Positions 1-6,153 are shown, counted from the first letter of the stretch. The stretch: DNA of 33,596 nt from an uncultured Lachnospiraceae bacterium (GCA_934364805.1 CAKRMH010000023.1:1-33596), one strand, 5' to 3'. Notes: generated by a model not told the origin, from the letters alone. Numbers and translations: made by a program.

Positions 1-59
1 TGATGGAGATTTCAATAGATTTGATGGAGATAGATTCTCCATATGCACAATAAATATAC

Positions 60-233
60 TCATTTGGATATAGAATTTATTACTTCATCGGCAACAGTAT
101 TATTATTTTCCTGCTGTACATGCATCTGTGGATCCAGATTCTTTTTCTCATAAAATGCTTCTTCAAAAAGCTCTGCATTTTTTCTGAAATTAAGTAAAGA
201 AAAAGAGCATATGGAAGTTGGAACCCATACACT
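60..233 (-). pseudogene. Possible C-terminal fragment of an unidentified gene
   Basis: A short open frame on the minus strand ends at a TGA at 62..60 and is open back to a TAG at 236..234. It has no in-frame ATG, GTG or TTG with a ribosome binding site. The readable tail is charged and protein-like, with stretches such as NAELFEEAFYEKKNLD and ENNNTVADEVINSISK. I do not recognise the family. It lies downstream of the carbamoyltransferase gene on the same strand and may be the broken end of a gene that once followed it. The rest of 1-305 shows no convincing gene. A small hairpin with GCCCT/AGGGC arms at about 264-283 follows the carbamoyltransferase stop but lacks a U-tract. Confidence 0.25.
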
Positions 234-305
234 CTATAATTTCAGAAACTGAAAGTTGTCGGGGAAAGCCCTGCAAGGGCCTTCATTTCTTTCGCAAATG
301 CGAAG

Positions 306-1136
306 TTATTGAGTTAAACAATAAACCATAATTGCTTGCTGAACATTAAGTAAATGCTGTTTAAACTTGTATCCAACAAAATAATCCGAATCAATTACAT
401 CAGCTGAAACTTCTTCGCCACGATAAAATGGTGGGCAAGGATTTAATATAGCTCCTTTATTGGCTTTTTTCATAGCTTCTAATGTAACCATACACTCTTT
501 AAAGTCATTTAGAATAGTAGCTGGCAACGAATCGGTACATACAATGTCTTTACCTACAATTGCTTCATAAATATTACTATACGATACCAAACCCTCAATT
601 TCATAACCTTTTCCACAACACTGCTCCAAACTAAAGCCCATAACAGTTGCTGCTTCTTTCCACGCCAAACCAATATTGCCTTTACTACCACAAAATAAAA
701 ACTTGTCATTTACAAAATTCTTTCTGATTTTCGAAAGTGCATACATATCTGTAAGCACTTCACAAGGATGGTTTATATCTGTCATCGCATTAATTATAGG
801 CACAGATAAATATTGTGACATTTTCTCAATCACACTTATATCCCTATGTCTAACAATCACCATATCCGCCCAGTTATTCAAATAGCCACAAACATCCTTC
901 AAATCTTCCTTTTTATCAAGTGCTTCCGTTGGAAATAAAATAGGATGTCCGCCTAACAAATATATTCCCTTTTCAAAAGTAACTCGTGTTCGAATACTGG
1001 AATTTGGAAAAAACAAAACTACACTTTTACCTTTTAAAATATCCCTGTAATTTTCCAGTTCAACTTCATCTGCTATGTTAAAAATATCAGCAATATCCTT
1101 TGTATGATAATCCGGCAATCTTATAAGATTTTTCAA
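306..1136 (-). CDS. Ornithine/aspartate carbamoyltransferase-family protein, atypical
   Basis: This is a carbamoyltransferase-family enzyme, expected to transfer the carbamoyl group of carbamoyl phosphate to an amino acceptor. The N-terminal half holds the carbamoyl-phosphate loop SSIRTR (residues 46-51) and NHPCE (122-126); the C-terminal half has DSLPATIL and NPCPPFYRGEEVS (from residue 232). In canonical ornithine enzymes the last motif reads HCLP and the earlier one HPxQ, so the acceptor is probably not simply ornithine. At 276 aa it is shorter than the usual 300-330 aa. I chose the TTG at 1136 because GGAGGAG at 1150..1144 sits 7 nt upstream; a longer TTG start at 1154 would place that Shine-Dalgarno inside the gene. 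Downstream (leftward) there is only a gene remnant; upstream are a GNAT gene and an amidohydrolase-like remnant. A link to purine/hydantoin-type catabolism is only a guess from that context. Confidence 0.8.
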   Translation of the reverse strand: MKNLIRLPDYHTKDIADIFNIADEVELENYRDILKGKSVVLFFPNSSIRTRVTFEKGIYLLGGHPILFPTEALDKKEDLKDVCGYLNNWADMVIVRHRDISVIEKMSQYLSVPIINAMTDINHPCEVLTDMYALSKIRKNFVNDKFLFCGSKGNIGLAWKEAATVMGFSLEQCCGKGYEIEGLVSYSNIYEAIVGKDIVCTDSLPATILNDFKECMVTLEAMKKANKGAILNPCPPFYRGEEVSADVIDSDYFVGYKFKQHLLNVQQAIMVYCLTQ

Positions 1137-1163
1137 TTTTATTCTCCTCCACAATTCCGATTT

Positions 1164-1589
1164 CTATTTTTGTTTCCATAGCATGGTGTACTCTTTTTCA
1201 CCAGTAGCTTCATCCAAACCTTCACATTGAATAATGAACCCTTCTCTTTGGTAAAAAGAAATTGCTCTGGTATTCTTCTGGTATACATTTAATTGTAATC
1301 TAACTTTTTTATCCTTAATATAATCTAATAAAAGCTTACCTATGCCACATGACTGCATTTCATCAGAGACAAAAATACCTTCGATATATTCATCATTTAG
1401 TCCTACAAATCCTTGTATCATTTTATCCGCTTCAAACACATAGACTTCGGATTGTGACATCATTTTTTTCACTAATTCATAATTACTTTTCCAGTATTGC
1501 TTGGAAATAAAATAATGTGCTTTCAGATTTGTCTTCAACCATATGTCAGCAACTCTATCGATATCTCCGTTCAGCAACTTTCTAATCAT
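1164..1589 (-). CDS. GNAT-family N-acetyltransferase (YiaC/YjaB-like)
   Basis: A single-domain GNAT acetyltransferase of about 141 aa, predicted to move acetyl from acetyl-CoA to an amine on an unknown substrate. The acetyl-CoA loop is visible as QSCGIGK, followed by the helix LLLDYIKDK, and the motif-B part is YQKNTRAISFYQREGF. The N-terminus, MIR..DIDRVADIWL followed by HYFI..YW, resembles the YiaC/YjaB subgroup. The ATG at 1589 is preferred over the upstream TTG at 1607: GGGGAG lies 10 nt before it, and the paralogue at 5711-6139 begins at the same residue. The start overlaps the stop of an amidohydrolase-like fragment (TAG inside ATGATTAG), which suggests the two were once one transcription unit. 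The carbamoyltransferase start lies a few tens of bases downstream. Confidence 0.85.
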   Translation of the reverse strand: MIRKLLNGDIDRVADIWLKTNLKAHYFISKQYWKSNYELVKKMMSQSEVYVFEADKMIQGFVGLNDEYIEGIFVSDEMQSCGIGKLLLDYIKDKKVRLQLNVYQKNTRAISFYQREGFIIQCEGLDEATGEKEYTMLWKQK

Positions 1590-1794
1590 AACAAATATTC
1601 TCCCCAACTACATCCTTTATGCTTTTCTCTTTTTCCCATTCTATCACAAGCTCACCATTAATCATCAATTTTTTGACATTTTTTCTTTTCCCCCACTGTA
1701 AAACAGCCTCTGAGCGTTTCGTTATATAGAGGGGTACCAATAAGAGTAAGATCCACCCATGTTTAACGGTATTGCCATTTGGCTTCCCGTCATC
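1583..1794 (-). pseudogene. C-terminal remnant of an amidohydrolase-like enzyme
   Basis: An open minus-strand frame runs from just after a TAG (1797..1795) to a TAG at 1585..1583. It includes HGWILLLLVPLYITKR, RSEAVLQWGKRKNVKK and LMINGELVIEWEKE. The pattern 'hydrophobic strand, short helix, N-V-K-K-x-M-I-N-G-x-x-V' matches the C-terminal composite domain of amidohydrolases (cytosine deaminase, SsnA or hydantoinase type), where a V..V.VNG..V element returns after the barrel. No start and no catalytic barrel remain. The sequence upstream is replaced by mobile-element debris, so the gene looks cut by an insertion or deletion. It overlaps the next GNAT start by 7 nt. The family call is from pattern resemblance only. 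Confidence 0.35.
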
Positions 1795-1857
1795 CTATGG
1801 TTTTTATCTTGATGAGGATCTCCCCATACCCTCTTCATAACAGACATTTTTCCTCCT

Positions 1858-1905
1858 TTTCCCTGAACACACTCGCGATTCTCGCTCGTTGTCGCGGCAT
1901 TCGCC
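1858..1905 (-). repeat. 48-bp dispersed repeat, copy 1
   Basis: This 48-bp stretch recurs at 7475-7522 with two substitutions (46/48 identical). On the minus strand it starts GGCGAATGCCGCGACAACG. Outside the 48 bp the flanks differ completely, so it is a discrete unit and not part of one long duplication. Both copies lie just downstream of a strong minus-strand terminator, among integrative-element debris. Its function is not known to me. Confidence 0.8.
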
Positions 1906-1917
1906 TCCTTTTGTGGT

Positions 1918-1954
1918 AAAAAAACAGCACCTTAACCTTTTGGCTAAAGTGCTG
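1918..1954 (-). terminator. Intrinsic terminator
   Basis: On the minus strand a 13-bp stem (CAGCACTTTAGCC with GGTTAAGGTGCTG, three G-U pairs) closes an AAAA loop and is followed by seven T. It follows the truncated integrase remnant. Confidence 0.8.
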
Positions 1955-1959
1955 TGTAA

Positions 1960-2331
1960 AATGATTATTAAATTGTTTGTGAAACAGACAAACTTGAATT
2001 CTGATATGACATAATCCATAGCATTTATTAAGGACTGCTGTAATACTGCTGAAAACGACCTTACATAGTCAATGGAATATCCCTTTGATACAAAATCACC
2101 GACAGTGCCTCCAAATGAGAGCAAATCCATAAACTCCTGCAGGTGTACTGAAGTCACTGTTTTCAGCTTTCTTTTACTGATAGGGTGCTGTTTGATTCTT
2201 CCCACTGCCTGAAGATAATTGCCGACAGTTCCATTACTCAGTGTGCCTGTCTTTAATTCTTCCTCAGCCCATGTGTCAAGTGGGAAGAAGACTTCGGAGA
2301 AAAAGCCACTCCAAAAGCTGAATCCATGCAT
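1960..2331 (-). pseudogene. Truncated tyrosine-recombinase integrase (N-terminal part)
   Basis: The readable segment has TWAEEELKTGTLSNGTVGN, YLQAVGRIKQHPISKRK and LKTVTSVHLQEFMDLLSFGG, then SKGYSIDYVRSFSAVLQQS. This is the SAM-like core-binding domain typical of phage and ICE integrases in Lachnospiraceae. The catalytic domain with its R..HxxR..Y residues is absent: after SAVLQQS the frame runs into unrelated sequence and reaches a terminator hairpin. The apparent N-terminal residues (MHGFSFWSGFF...) are probably not native, since the same DNA reads in the other direction as a relaxase-like tail. The gene is therefore cut at both ends and not functional. It marks an old integrative-element site; the nearest tRNA gene is about 6 kb away. 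Confidence 0.7.
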
Positions 2332-2415
2332 GAGAAGTTACAAAGGTATAAAGAAAAGGCTGACAGACAGAACGCCAACCGACCTTGCCAAAGCAGAGAT
2401 AAAGGGGCGAGATAA
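2268..2415 (+). pseudogene. Possible C-terminal tail of a mobilisation/relaxase-type protein
   Basis: On the plus strand one frame reads KWEEDFGEKATPKAES, MHEKLQRYKEKADRQNANR, then PCQSRDKGAR and a TAA at 2413-2415. The composition is highly charged and coiled-coil-like, as in the tails of relaxases and mobilisation proteins of integrative elements. There is no start codon, and the 5' end abuts the truncated integrase on the opposite strand. It is followed 17 bp later by a strong hairpin. I call it a remnant with low certainty; it could be the tail of some other element-borne protein. Confidence 0.35.
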
Positions 2416-2432
2416 TCGCCTCTACAATCTCA

Positions 2433-2473
2433 AAAATAGCCCTATCCACACACTTAGTGGATAAGGCTATTTT
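2433..2473 (-). terminator. Long terminator-like hairpin
   Basis: The arms AAAATAGCCCTATCCAC (2433-2449) and GTGGATAAGGCTATTTT (2457-2473) pair over 17 bp around a 7-nt loop. On the minus strand all pairs hold, with one G-U, and a short U-run is part of the stem. On the plus strand there is one C-A mismatch. It may work in both directions and sits at the end of the element remnant. Confidence 0.6.
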
Positions 2474-2529
2474 AAAAATTCATAGTATGCGTAGAACTGG
2501 AAGCTTCGTGCGTTATGTAGATACAGAAT

Positions 2530-2982
2530 TTATCTGTGAATATACATTCTCGTCATTTCTTCTTCGCCTTCTCCCTGCACCATACACAAAAATTTCCAAC
2601 CATATTGTTCATAAAAGCTTGTATGGTCTGTTATTAAATATATCGGTATTATTCCTTTTGACTTCATGTCTTTTACAACTATATTCAATAAATTTCCTGC
2701 AATACCTTTACCACGATAGATTGCTTCTGTATATACAGCACAAACATTTGGTGCAAGATCTTTTCTATCATGAAAATCATTTTCAATAACACCCATACCG
2801 CCAATAATTTTTTCATTATCCAAGCATAAGTACCATCCATACTCTGTTTCGTTATTCAAATATGAATCCATGCATTCCAGATATGCTTCTTTTGGAACAC
2901 CCCATTTGCTATGAAACCATTCCGCTGCCAATTCCTTTATCTCAGGTTTTTCCCTAAGTGTGATATATTGATAACTATTCAT
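2530..2982 (-). CDS. GNAT-family N-acetyltransferase
   Basis: A 150-aa single-domain acetyltransferase. The acetyl-CoA-binding loop is YRGKGIAGNLL, preceded by the strand VCAVYTEA, and the C-terminal part has LITDHTSFYEQYGWKF, the usual F-Y-x-x-x-G-W/F element. The N-terminal ITLREKPEIKELAAEWFHSKWG resembles GNATs that act on small metabolites or drugs; the substrate is unknown. The ATG at 2982 is chosen because AAGGAGG at 2997..2991 lies 8 nt upstream; the in-frame TTG at 3003 would swallow that site. It stands alone, separated from the DUF1062 gene upstream by a strong hairpin (3006-3034), and an element remnant lies downstream. Confidence 0.85.
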   Translation of the reverse strand: MNSYQYITLREKPEIKELAAEWFHSKWGVPKEAYLECMDSYLNNETEYGWYLCLDNEKIIGGMGVIENDFHDRKDLAPNVCAVYTEAIYRGKGIAGNLLNIVVKDMKSKGIIPIYLITDHTSFYEQYGWKFLCMVQGEGEEEMTRMYIHR

Positions 2983-3005
2983 CACATTGTCCTCCTTAAA
3001 CAACA

Positions 3006-3034
3006 GTGAGTCGAACAGATACTATTCGACTCAC
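3006..3034 (-). terminator. Perfect hairpin between DUF1062 gene and GNAT gene
   Basis: On the minus strand GTGAGTCGAATAG and CTGTTCGACTCAC form 13 bp with one G-U pair and a 3-nt loop, starting 5 nt after the DUF1062 stop. On the plus strand one pair becomes C-A, so the minus transcript is the better folder. The following sequence is UGUUGUUU and not a clean U-tract. It could be a terminator, an mRNA-stabilising hairpin or an operator just ahead of the GNAT Shine-Dalgarno. Confidence 0.5.
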
Positions 3035-3038
3035 CATC

Positions 3039-3335
3039 TTAACTAAACTCAGCATTATTTCTTTTCAAAAAATCTATATCATTCCCATATTTTAAAGCCA
3101 ATTCATAATCATTCTCCAGAAAAAGTTCATAATCGTCTTGTTTGATTTTTGAAGGTTTCATTCTCTCGTATATTGTCAAATTCCAAGAATGTTTGCACCT
3201 TTTACATCTGTATATGAGCCAAACATCTACTCGATTACCATTGGCATTCACTCTGAACTTTCCTGAATTTATAAATGCCTGCTTCTTTCCGCATCCCCCA
3301 CAACGATGATATACTTTTATCGAATCTAAACTCAT
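3039..3335 (-). CDS. DUF1062-family protein (short)
   Basis: A 98-aa protein with two CxxC pairs: CGGC near residue 12 and CKRC near residue 44, flanked by GKFRVNANGNRVDVWLIYRC and KHSWNLTIYER. This is the N-terminal zinc-ribbon-like core of DUF1062. From memory full DUF1062 proteins are longer and carry a C-terminal region after the Y-E-R segment; here the protein ends soon after FLKRNN, so it may be a short form or truncated. Its start overlaps the stop of the upstream CD3324 gene in an ATGA, so the two are translationally coupled. The function of the family is unknown to me; four cysteines suggest metal binding. Confidence 0.75.
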   Translation of the reverse strand: MSLDSIKVYHRCGGCGKKQAFINSGKFRVNANGNRVDVWLIYRCKRCKHSWNLTIYERMKPSKIKQDDYELFLENDYELALKYGNDIDFLKRNNAEFS

Positions 3336-3613
3336 TGAATAAAATCATCCATCTCGCAAGTTGTTCTAATGATTCTTTGTATACTCTTTTCTGATAGGGA
3401 ATATATTGTTGCAAGCATATTTACCGAAACCCCATTTTTATGCTTTGCACATATTTCACGATTTCGTATTTTGTAATACTGCTTTGTTTTAGTCTGGCTT
3501 CCCCAGACTTTTTTCTCTTTACATGGAATATATATACTTTTTCCACTAACATACTGCTGAATAGTTTCTATCACTTCTTTTGGCAGAACATCTTCTGCAC
3601 TGATATAGCTCAT
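3332..3613 (-). CDS. CD3324-family protein (Mor-like HTH)
   Basis: A 93-aa protein with SAEDVLPKEVIETIQQYVSG, then IYIPCKEKKVWGSQTKT, then a C-terminal helix-turn-helix, GVSVNMLATIYSLSEKSIQR. This matches small CD3324-type proteins related to the Mor transcription activator, so a DNA-binding role is likely. AGGAGG lies 6 nt before the ATG at 3613. It overlaps the following DUF1062 gene by 4 nt and is the first gene of that pair. A good promoter at 3743-3771, about 120 nt of leader, a 9-codon leader ORF and alternative hairpins precede it, suggesting attenuation-type control (see those entries). Confidence 0.75.
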   Translation of the reverse strand: MSYISAEDVLPKEVIETIQQYVSGKSIYIPCKEKKVWGSQTKTKQYYKIRNREICAKHKNGVSVNMLATIYSLSEKSIQRIIRTTCEMDDFIQ

Positions 3614-3646
3614 TTTAATCCTCCTATTACTATGTGGGGATTCATC

Positions 3647-3689
3647 CGAGCTTAACTATTCATATTATTTTAAGCTCAGACTACTGAGC
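3647..3689 (-). promoter_or_regulatory. Alternative hairpins in the leader of the CD3324/DUF1062 pair
   Basis: On the minus strand GCTCAG-TAGT-CTGAGC forms one hairpin. The 3' arm of that hairpin continues as GAGCTTAA, which can instead pair with TTAAGCTC about 14 nt downstream. The two folds share the GAGC segment and are mutually exclusive. The stop codon of the short leader ORF lies in the loop of the first hairpin, so a ribosome there would disrupt it. The layout resembles leader-peptide attenuators of inducible resistance genes; that is inference. Confidence 0.4.
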
Positions 3690-3710
3690 AATTACATATC
3701 TTATGCACAT
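3681..3710 (-). CDS. Candidate 9-aa leader peptide MCIRYVIAQ
   Basis: ATG at 3710..3708 begins a nine-codon frame ending in TAG at 3683..3681. AAAGGAG at 3726..3720 lies 9 nt upstream, a full Shine-Dalgarno for such a short frame. The predicted transcription start (about 3736) is just ahead of it. It lies about 70 nt upstream of the CD3324 start and ends inside hairpin 1. It may be a regulatory peptide whose stalling exposes the downstream gene. A chance ORF cannot be excluded. Confidence 0.4.
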   Translation of the reverse strand: MCIRYVIAQ

Positions 3711-3742
3711 AAAATTTTTCTCCTTTCAATACTGCTATTTAA

Positions 3743-3771
3743 ATTATATGAATTTCAAAGAATGATTGCAA
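3743..3771 (-). promoter_or_regulatory. Sigma-A-type promoter for the CD3324/DUF1062 pair
   Basis: On the minus strand TTGCAA (3771..3766) and TATAAT (3748..3743) are separated by 17 nt. The predicted start is near 3736, giving a leader of about 120 nt before the ATG at 3613. Confidence 0.65.
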
Positions 3772-3898
3772 CCTCATCCTTAGTTATAACCAAACTTGTT
3801 CTGCGTGAATTAATCTCATATCTTATCTGTCCTTTCCTTGATTCCCCAAATTTTGAAAGCACTTCAATCTGTTCTTCTTGCCATTTTCATTTCATGCA

Positions 3899-4597
3899 CT
3901 ACAATCTATAATCAATACCTCTTTTGAAAGTCTCACCATACTGTCCTTGTGTCTCAACCAAAGTCTTCTCAATAGATTCTCTAGTAATTCCATCTAATGC
4001 TCCTTTGGGGATATCCTTTCCTGGCTTCCATGTTGGATCTGCCGCTTTTACAGCATCAGCAAAAGCCTGATTGTATTGTCTTTCATACTGCTCCAACGTC
4101 CATGAACCTTTTAATCTATCTTGCTTTTTTGCTTCTTTTTGATAATTGTAAAATACATCTGATCGTTTTGTTGTATCACCATTTGCTACACCATTTTCTT
4201 CCAAGAACTCACGCTTTGCATTATCAAACATTTCCTGTCTACTTTTCTCTGGTATATTAATAAGTACATGTCTCTGCGAGATAGGAATGTTGGTTGCATC
4301 CATGCCTGACAATCCGGAAACAGGTGAAATAAGATCACCATCACTGTCATAGTTTTGCATTAAATTCTTAATTCCCTGAATATTTGTCATAGCCATCGGA
4401 TGCTTTGCCATTTCGGACATAACACGCTTATACTGTTTACTATTTGTATCAATTCCAGCAGCACGTAGCTGGGATTGAACAGACTTACTATTTGCATTAT
4501 TTACACGAAAGCGGCCAAAAGAATCCACACCACCTTTAGAATCACTTCCAAACATAGCATCCAGTAGATATCTATAATCTGTTACATTTATTCCCAT
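3899..4597 (-). CDS. DUF3879-like hypothetical protein
   Basis: A soluble 232-aa protein without signal peptide or membrane segments. It opens with MGINVTDYRYLLDAMFGS, followed by SQLRAAGIDTNSKQYKRVM, an acidic loop NYDSDGDLISP that looks like an EF-hand-type D-x-D-x-D calcium loop, then ENGVANGDTTKRSDVFYNYQ and RLKGSWTLEQYERQY. I recognise this as the type of Lachnospiraceae protein labelled DUF3879, from memory. The role is unknown. The ATG at 4597 is chosen because AAGGTG ends 6 nt upstream; the frame extends 17 codons further but without a ribosome binding site. It is a monocistronic unit between the CD3324 leader and a small membrane protein gene. Confidence 0.7.
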   Translation of the reverse strand: MGINVTDYRYLLDAMFGSDSKGGVDSFGRFRVNNANSKSVQSQLRAAGIDTNSKQYKRVMSEMAKHPMAMTNIQGIKNLMQNYDSDGDLISPVSGLSGMDATNIPISQRHVLINIPEKSRQEMFDNAKREFLEENGVANGDTTKRSDVFYNYQKEAKKQDRLKGSWTLEQYERQYNQAFADAVKAADPTWKPGKDIPKGALDGITRESIEKTLVETQGQYGETFKRGIDYRL

Positions 4598-4732
4598 ACG
4601 AATCACCTTCCTTAGTGTATAATTGAAATCCGTTTCATATAGACGCACTTGTCTTTATTCATATTATCGGCATATCACTAAAAACTTTAATCAGCAGGAA
4701 GATAGCAATTCAATCATTCTAAACTACTCAAC

Positions 4733-4742
4733 AAATTCAAAT
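4733..4742 (-). repeat. AAATTCAAAT motif, copy 1 (solitary)
   Basis: The 10-mer found at the ends of the 46-bp repeats at 5661 and 6154 also occurs here, 4 nt after the stop of the membrane protein gene. It continues on the minus strand as GTTGAG, like the GTGGAGG next to copy 4 (6665). The rest of the 46-bp unit is absent. Confidence 0.5.
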
Positions 4743-4746
4743 TCAT

Positions 4747-5184
4747 CTAACACTTTGCATTCTTATATGAAATCAATATATGCGTAGGTGCAAATAATAT
4801 GGACGCAAAAATCAACAAAACAGACCTACTCATAATTCCACTAAACAAGAAAATTATGGATGGGATAACAGATAATGTCAATGCCCTAAAAACTGTATTT
4901 TTCCTAAAGCAAATAATCCATATCAGACAATAAAGTAAAATCAGCATGATATTTACTATAAGATATATCGCAAATACTTCATCTGACCACCATCCAAACC
5001 ATGTTCCAGGAATGTTAATAATCATAAATCCAAAACATCCAACTCTTCCAATTTGCTCTATTATCTCAACCAACTTGTTATTCCATTTATTTTCAAAACC
5101 ATCCTTGATTTTTAACGCATATATAATATTCGGTATCATAATTATCAGTATAAATATCACACCAAATATGTTAATCCATTCCAT
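4747..5184 (-). CDS. Small integral membrane protein
   Basis: A 145-aa protein with four likely membrane helices: IFGVIFILIIMIPNIIYAL near the N-terminus, VGCFGFMIINIPGTWFGW, the long AIYLIVNIMLILLYCLIWII, and TLSVIPSIIFLFSG running into VLLIFASILFAPTHILISY. I recognise no family name. The open frame extends upstream into the GNAT gene, but the ATG at 5184 follows TAGGAGA with about 7 nt spacing and lies downstream of the GNAT stop at 5204, so this start is preferred. It is probably cotranscribed with the upstream GNAT gene (20-nt gap). The topology suggests a small sensor or permease-like protein, but the function is unknown. Confidence 0.7.
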   Translation of the reverse strand: MEWINIFGVIFILIIMIPNIIYALKIKDGFENKWNNKLVEIIEQIGRVGCFGFMIINIPGTWFGWWSDEVFAIYLIVNIMLILLYCLIWIICFRKNTVFRALTLSVIPSIIFLFSGIMSRSVLLIFASILFAPTHILISYKNAKC

Positions 5185-5203
5185 TGTCATCTCTCCTACA
5201 GAT

Positions 5204-5647
5204 TTAAATTCTTCTTTGCAAATATACCATATCAACCAACTGAACACCACACTCAAATATCGGATGGTCATAATTGTCTGTAAAGAAATTCGGTATGCTG
5301 TGTGTACGAACAAAACCGCATTTCTCATAAAACGGTATTGTCATCGGACTATCACCCGTGCCCACCTGTAAAATAGAATACTTACCACCATACTCTTTTA
5401 CCAAGAAATCAATCAAGGATTTTGCATAGTCTTTTCCTTGGTATTCTGGAACTGTTGCAATGTTCTTGATTTCAAGCACACCATTTGCTTCATCGGTTAT
5501 AACACACTCACATTTAATACCGTTATCATCAAGTACATACATCCTACCATTGTCAAGATAACGGTTTATCATATCTTCTTGTTCATCCGCCAATAATAGT
5601 AAGTCAATATACTGTTTTTTGTTTTCTGTGACCTCAATAATTTTCAT
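5204..5647 (-). CDS. GNAT-family N-acetyltransferase
   Basis: A 147-aa acetyltransferase: MKIIEVTENKKQYIDLLLLA at the N-terminus, the beta4 strand NGVLEIKNIATVPEYQ, then the acetyl-CoA loop YQGKDYAKSLIDFL, the strand YSILQVGTGDSP and FYEKCGFVRTHSIPNFF. Close relatives that I remember read QGKGY(A/G) in the loop; here the fourth loop position is Asp (QGKDYA), which should disturb pyrophosphate binding. Start: ATG at 5647, with AGGTG 6 nt upstream; the GTG at 5656 would overlap that site. A 46-bp repeat (5661-5706) separates it from the GNAT gene upstream. Confidence 0.85.
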   Translation of the reverse strand: MKIIEVTENKKQYIDLLLLADEQEDMINRYLDNGRMYVLDDNGIKCECVITDEANGVLEIKNIATVPEYQGKDYAKSLIDFLVKEYGGKYSILQVGTGDSPMTIPFYEKCGFVRTHSIPNFFTDNYDHPIFECGVQLVDMVYLQRRI

Positions 5648-5660
5648 CAATCGCACCTAC

Positions 5661-5706
5661 AAATTCAAATTTTCTGTTGCTTTCAATCTCTATGTAAGAC
5701 TGAAAT
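5661..5706 (-). repeat. 46-bp intergenic direct repeat, copy A
   Basis: Same architecture and length as 6154-6199: on the minus strand ATTTCAGTC, 9 nt, GATTGAAA, 10 nt, ATTTGAATTT. All 27 bases of the fixed blocks match the other copy while the spacers differ. ATTTCAGTC and GATTGAAA pair with one G-U to give a hairpin. It begins 4 nt after the stop of the GNAT gene at 5711 and ends 13 nt before the start of the next gene, filling the gap. Confidence 0.75.
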
Positions 5707-5710
5707 TAAT

Positions 5711-6139
5711 CTATTTGCTCCAAGTCATAATTAACTCTTTTTCATTTGTATTATCATCAATATTCTCGGATTGAATTTGAAATTCTTCCCGTTGATAAAA
5801 ATGTACCGCACGTATATTCTCTTGGCAAACACTTAAACTCATGTTGAATTTTATGCTTTTCACATGGTCTAATAATTGTTTTCCAATTCCTTTCGACTGG
5901 GCAGTTTCCTTCACGAAAAGTCCTACAATATAACTATCCGTTAATCCAATAAATCCGTTAATTAGATTTGTAGCATAGTCTTCATACACATATATTTCTG
6001 CCTTGGGTAAAATTTCTTTTACCATCTCGTAATTACTTGTCCAATATTCTTTAGAAATAAAGTTATGTGCCTTGATATTTGTGTCAAGCCATATCTTCAT
6101 AACAGCAGACAAATCACTTTCTCTAAATGTTCTAATCAT
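5711..6139 (-). CDS. GNAT-family N-acetyltransferase, paralogue of the gene at 1164-1589
   Basis: A 142-aa GNAT enzyme. Shared blocks with the 1164-1589 product include IWLDTN-KAHNFISKEYW, SNYEMVKE, the loop AQSKGIGKQLLDHVK and FYQREEF. In the last block the usual Gly before Phe is Glu (FYQREEF against FYQREGF). The substrate is unknown. The ATG at 6139 follows AGAGGT with about 7 nt spacing. The gene is flanked by two 46-bp direct repeats in the same orientation (5661-5706 and 6154-6199), so gene plus one repeat forms a unit of about 490 bp that looks like a mobile cassette. The paralogue near the left end is consistent with copying of this gene type. Confidence 0.88.
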   Translation of the reverse strand: MIRTFRESDLSAVMKIWLDTNIKAHNFISKEYWTSNYEMVKEILPKAEIYVYEDYATNLINGFIGLTDSYIVGLFVKETAQSKGIGKQLLDHVKSIKFNMSLSVCQENIRAVHFYQREEFQIQSENIDDNTNEKELIMTWSK

Positions 6140-6153
6140 AAGATTACCTCTGT

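Noticed and set aside
1..60. Repeated GATGGAGAT at the window edge and a short plus-strand frame ending in DSPYAQ
   Set aside because: Too little sequence before the edge to tell a gene end from chance; two copies of a 9-mer do not make a repeat array.
242..308. Short minus-strand frame with AFAKEMKALAGLSPTTF, resembling the end of an AraC-type helix-turn-helix
   Set aside because: Only about 20 residues, no upstream continuation because the carbamoyltransferase gene ends there, and no start. The similarity is too short to claim.
2457..2789. Plus-strand frame of 110 codons
   Set aside because: It lies antisense to the GNAT gene 2530-2982, starts inside the terminator hairpin and has no ribosome binding site.
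5184..5328. Extended N-terminus of the small membrane protein overlapping the GNAT gene
   Set aside because: The overlap is an out-of-frame reading of the GNAT 3' end. The ATG at 5184 with TAGGAGA fits better.
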